In this document: positions 58,787 through 64,000 of the stretch, piece by piece
Layout of the letters: every line of letters begins with the position of its first letter
Position numbering within the stretch: position 1 is the stretch's first letter
Position numbers and translations under genes: made by a program
Assembly (NCBI GenBank): GCA_024509875.1
Contig: JAMPIV010012258.1
Location: forward strand, 496,001-560,000
Origin: Oreohelix idahoensis
Taxonomy: Eukaryota > Mollusca > Gastropoda > Stylommatophora > Oreohelicidae
DNA: 64,000 nucleotides
Direction of reading: 5' to 3'
The notes under the pieces: generated by a model
The model's database searches: none
What the model was told of the DNA's origin: nothing
The model's input: the letters and a program-made list of their open reading frames with translations, nothing else

Positions 58787-58855
58787 ACCGGCTGGGGACT
58801 ATCACCGCAGGGGCGCAATCCCACAGTCAGTTATAACTGAAGGGGCTACGACTAC
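58787..58855 (+). mobile_element. LINE L1 3' end, displaced part
   Basis: GGGGCGCAATCCCACAGTCA and TATAACTGAAGGGGCTACGA match the L1 3' UTR and tail (complement of 4164-4215). Confidence 0.85.
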
Positions 58856-58859
58856 ATGG

Positions 58860-59555
58860 AATGTAGTAACGCGCATCTTTGTTTATAAAATTGTTTATTA
58901 AGTATATTAGCAAGACCAAACTATTTAAACAACTTATTAAGTAGTTCAGTTTAATAACCAAAGACAACCAAAACAAAATAATTTTTAAATTTAAGTGTCT
59001 AATTGTAACTGGCAATACATTTTCGTTCTATGCAATAGAATATGGAAAATTTACTATCTGTTTTTAAGTACATTTGGTGACAATAATAGAAGTGCTCCTA
59101 AAAACTTGCTTTTGTTTATCTTTCTTTAGTTAGTTGCTTTACGATTTTAAGTCAACAGAATATTTATTTTTTGCGGAACGGATGTCACTTCTGCCCAGTA
59201 AAATTCATTTTTAAATAAATATGCATTGATAAGTTTAAACACCTAATATAAAGATCACAAAAAAAAAAAAAACTGTTGGTCATTACTAAAGATGAATTTA
59301 AAACGAAAGACTCACTGACTTGTTTGTTTGAAGAAACACATTGATTCAATTGGCACTTCACCATTCACCATCCGACGCCCATCCCTTGAAATACGAAACA
59401 CAGTCTACATCTGCAGTTCATTATTTCCCATACTTTAAAACCCATAGTTTAATGGAGTTATTTTCACCATATTTTACATTGTTTTAGTTATTATCTTAAA
59501 TTAGTTGGGCCAATTTCGATCAAAGCTTGAAATATTAAAAGGCACCTACAAAGGG
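58860..59555. other. AT-rich, no gene recognised
   Basis: About 700 bp, strongly AT-rich, with an A-run at 59259-59271. Confidence 0.5.
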
Positions 59556-59804
59556 GTGTCTGATTGACACAGCGGTTAGAGCGCTGATATCTTACGGCAA
59601 AGGTACCGGGTTCGAAACACGCTGTCGTCACGCTCCAGTCTACCCCGCTGCAAATGGGTACCTGACTATGCTCCTGGGTTATGGAAGGAAAAAGTAGCGA
59701 GGAAGGGAACTGGTCATCCCATCTCTCGAAGCTGGACACTAGCATAGTACAGTCTCTAACTCTACATTCCCCTACGGCAATACTGCTATGGGACTACCTT
59801 TTTT
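59556..59804 (+). mobile_element. SINE-B copy 4
   Basis: GTGTCTGATTGACACAGCGG head with GGGTTCGAAACACG B-box, GCTGCAAATGGGTACCTGAC core, and 3' end ATGGGACTACCTTTTTT. It keeps the best B-box of the family copies here. Confidence 0.87.
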
Positions 59805-60034
59805 GACCAAGAAAAGCGCATGCAAAGTTTCAGCATTCTACAAGTGCAACATGGAGATTTTAAAGGTCAAAAATTTGAAATGCGCCAAATATACAAATGG
59901 ATTTTAATCTTAAATAAAAGTGGTTAAAAAATCGTATTGGAGTCGGTTTTTACAAAAGAGTAATACACTTTATATACCTATGTTTGATACAGACCGTCCA
60001 ATTTACCAGAGATGAACGTGGTTATATAACATTC

Positions 60035-60240
60035 GCTGGAGTAAAGGAACAAAAAAATACAGGTAATGTGCCTTTCTAAGTCAAAGGACAAAGAAAATTT
60101 CTCACGTTTGTACTACGGAACCTTCGTCAGGGACAAACTAACAAAAAAGAAAACAGAATATAAACGAGAACTATGTTAAATACATGTTTTAAAAATGTAC
60201 AAGATTACAACGAGTAAACGGAAGTAGCTGAGAAAGCACT
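60035..60240 (-). mobile_element. Penelope-tail-like fragment, copy 3
   Basis: The minus strand reads TTAGTTTGTCCCTGACGAAG, GTTCCGTAGTACAAACGTGA and matches the other tails in position of the CTGACGA block. Its stem II is poor (complement of 60103-60130). Confidence 0.5.
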
Positions 60241-60955
60241 CGTGAAAAACAGTATGGACAAAGTGGCTACTCGAATAGATCCGGGTTGGACATTACACGA
60301 CCAGGAAGAAGACAAAAGCGCTTCGTTGCAGAAAAAAAGTTCCAGGATTTCTAGGAACGCCCTGTGTGTTTCCAGGAAGTCGCTTATGAGACAAAGAAGA
60401 GGACCACACATAGCATCCTCCAGGCACTGAAGAGAGGTTTTTGCATATGGCTAGCAACCCAGCATCCTATATATAATATCCCAGCTTTTTCTGTCTGTAC
60501 GTAAAGCTAAATGAAGCAACTTCGGTTGAAAGTTAGACATTAATTGTATTGTTTCCCTTATATGTACTCTCCCGAAAATAGTAACACTTACCAAAGAAGA
60601 ATGCGCAAATGACGATGTGCACAAAAATATATTTATAGAATGTGTGATCCCGTATACACACATTGGGATCCTCGCTGCTGCTACGTAGTTCGTGTACTGT
60701 GGCTTTTTAAAAAACTTTTGAATAAGTAAAATTGCCGTTAGGTATTGGTGCTTTTGAATTTAATTCCCGTCTTTTGACGGGCTTTTACACTAGTGTAAAA
60801 GAAATTGCTACAGAAAAATTACCGCTGCCAGCTCACATAAGTGCCTTGATGCATGCTTCCTACATGGGACCTACCTTATACTTCCGAAATTCATTTCGCA
60901 GAAGAGAAATAAAAATTAAAAAACAAAGCGAGAGAGCAGATGGGTGTGACGGTAT
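60241..60955. other. No gene recognised
   Basis: About 700 bp with short open frames on both strands (62, 70 and 81 codons) and no motif I recognise. Confidence 0.4.
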
Positions 60956-60957
60956 TG

Positions 60958-63150
<2,193 letters not shown>

Positions 63151-63154
63151 AGTT

Positions 63155-63446
63155 GCTCACCGCAAGATAGGATAAACATTATCTGCAAGGAGTGTCACAA
63201 ATGTTTGAACAAACAAACTACTTGCTCCTTAGCCGACAATGAGAAGAAATTGGTACTTTTAAAAGTACACAAATAAAAATCAGTACCACGAATGTACCGA
63301 TACTGCCGAAGAGAAACAAAAATCGTGAAGAGGTCGTCAATTATTTCGTCACAATGGGCTTGTAAAGAAGGTAGAACCAATCGTACGTCAAACCAAGTTT
63401 AGGACAACGTTACCTGAAATTACGACAGTTGAACTCCAACACCCCC

Positions 63447-63489
<43 letters not shown>

Positions 63490-64000
63490 ACCCAACAAAA
63501 CCCACCCCCCCCCACTCCCCCCCCCTCCCCCCTCCCCCCCCCCCCCCCCTCAAAAAAATAAATAAATATCGAAAGTAATGCTGCAAAAAAAAAAAAAAAA
63601 AAAACAACATAAAACGTCAAATAGAACAGTAATTTATTTTCACATTTCTAAATCAGAGATGAAGATTGTCAAAACAAGTACTGGTCACTGGGGGGCTGAA
63701 ATAACATCGACATGCCTACTGGTATACACCAATATCTGGGCAAGCTGATGTTCCTCTGTGTGAGGTATGAAAGCCTGAAATGGATCATACATTTCAGCAG
63801 TGATGACTTATCAATCAAAAGATACAAAATAACAAAATGGCCAACCTTAAACTCATTGAGAAGACAAAAAAAAAAAAAAAAGGGGGGGGGGGGGAATAGG
63901 AATGTGTCGATTAGTGACAACATAACAAAAGATGCACCTTGAAAAAAAATGGTCTTCTGTAATCTGTTTGAGGGAGAAACTGTGTAAGAGACAGTTTTAC
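63155..64000. other. No gene; C-rich tract 63440-63550 and A/G-run at 63866-63893
   Basis: The C-rich tract (minus strand G-rich) creates glycine-rich false frames. AAAA run followed by G run at 63866-63893. Nothing else recognised. Confidence 0.6.

Noticed and set aside
63410..63620. Glycine-rich proteins
   Set aside because: Translation of the poly-C/poly-G tract.

Overview
The window is eukaryotic repeat-rich DNA. I find no host protein-coding gene I can support. Nearly every recognisable coding stretch belongs to a transposable element (TE). The mix (RTE-like and RNase-H-bearing LINEs with short tandem-repeat tails, tRNA-derived SINEs, Penelope-like fragments, Tc1 and mariner elements, a long-LTR Ty3/gypsy element, very long AT and ATCT microsatellites) fits an invertebrate animal. 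A mollusc, perhaps a gastropod, is my best guess, but this is inferred from repeat style only.

Layout. 1-4 kb: 5' half of a decayed LINE, an (AT)n array, a SINE, a second (AT)n array, a Tc1-like element, then a 5'-truncated LINE (family L2). 4.16-8.14 kb: a full-length, apparently intact RTE-like LINE (L1) with a 12-bp target-site duplication (TSD). 8.3-10.9 kb: modules R2 and R1 of an unnamed dispersed repeat. 13.8-17.6 kb: two near-identical SINEs, a LINE fragment (L3), and a Penelope GIY-YIG fragment and tail. 18.4 and 21.1 kb: two SINE-like insertions with (GAA)n tails and clear TSDs. 21.848-30.972 kb: a complete Ty3/gypsy-type LTR retrotransposon on the minus strand, with 2.2-kb LTRs and TSD ATTAT. 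32-34.8 kb: R2, Penelope tail, a 69-bp minisatellite containing a tiny LINE insertion, and an L3 fragment. 36 kb: a 680-bp ATCT array. 38-46 kb: LINE 3' ends (L2, L3, L4), a 70-bp minisatellite grown from a LINE 3' end, a 36-bp minisatellite inside another, and SINE-B copies. 48.7-53.1 kb: two R1 copies facing each other. 53.4-57.2 kb: L4 and L5 LINE remnants with a mariner nested in L5. 57.5-58.9 kb: an L1 3' fragment split by an insertion with a palindrome. 59.5-63.2 kb: SINE-B, a Penelope tail and a fourth R1.

The most interesting unit is the LTR element. Its polyprotein order is Gag, protease, integrase, reverse transcriptase, RNase H. Integrase lies upstream of RT, as in Ty1/copia and the Gmr1-type minority of Ty3/gypsy elements. 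The main theme elsewhere is LINE 3' ends: unrelated LINE and SINE families share (GAA)n tails, and at least two minisatellites have grown out of LINE 3' termini. Family labels (L1-L6, SINE-A to D, R1, R2) are local to this answer.
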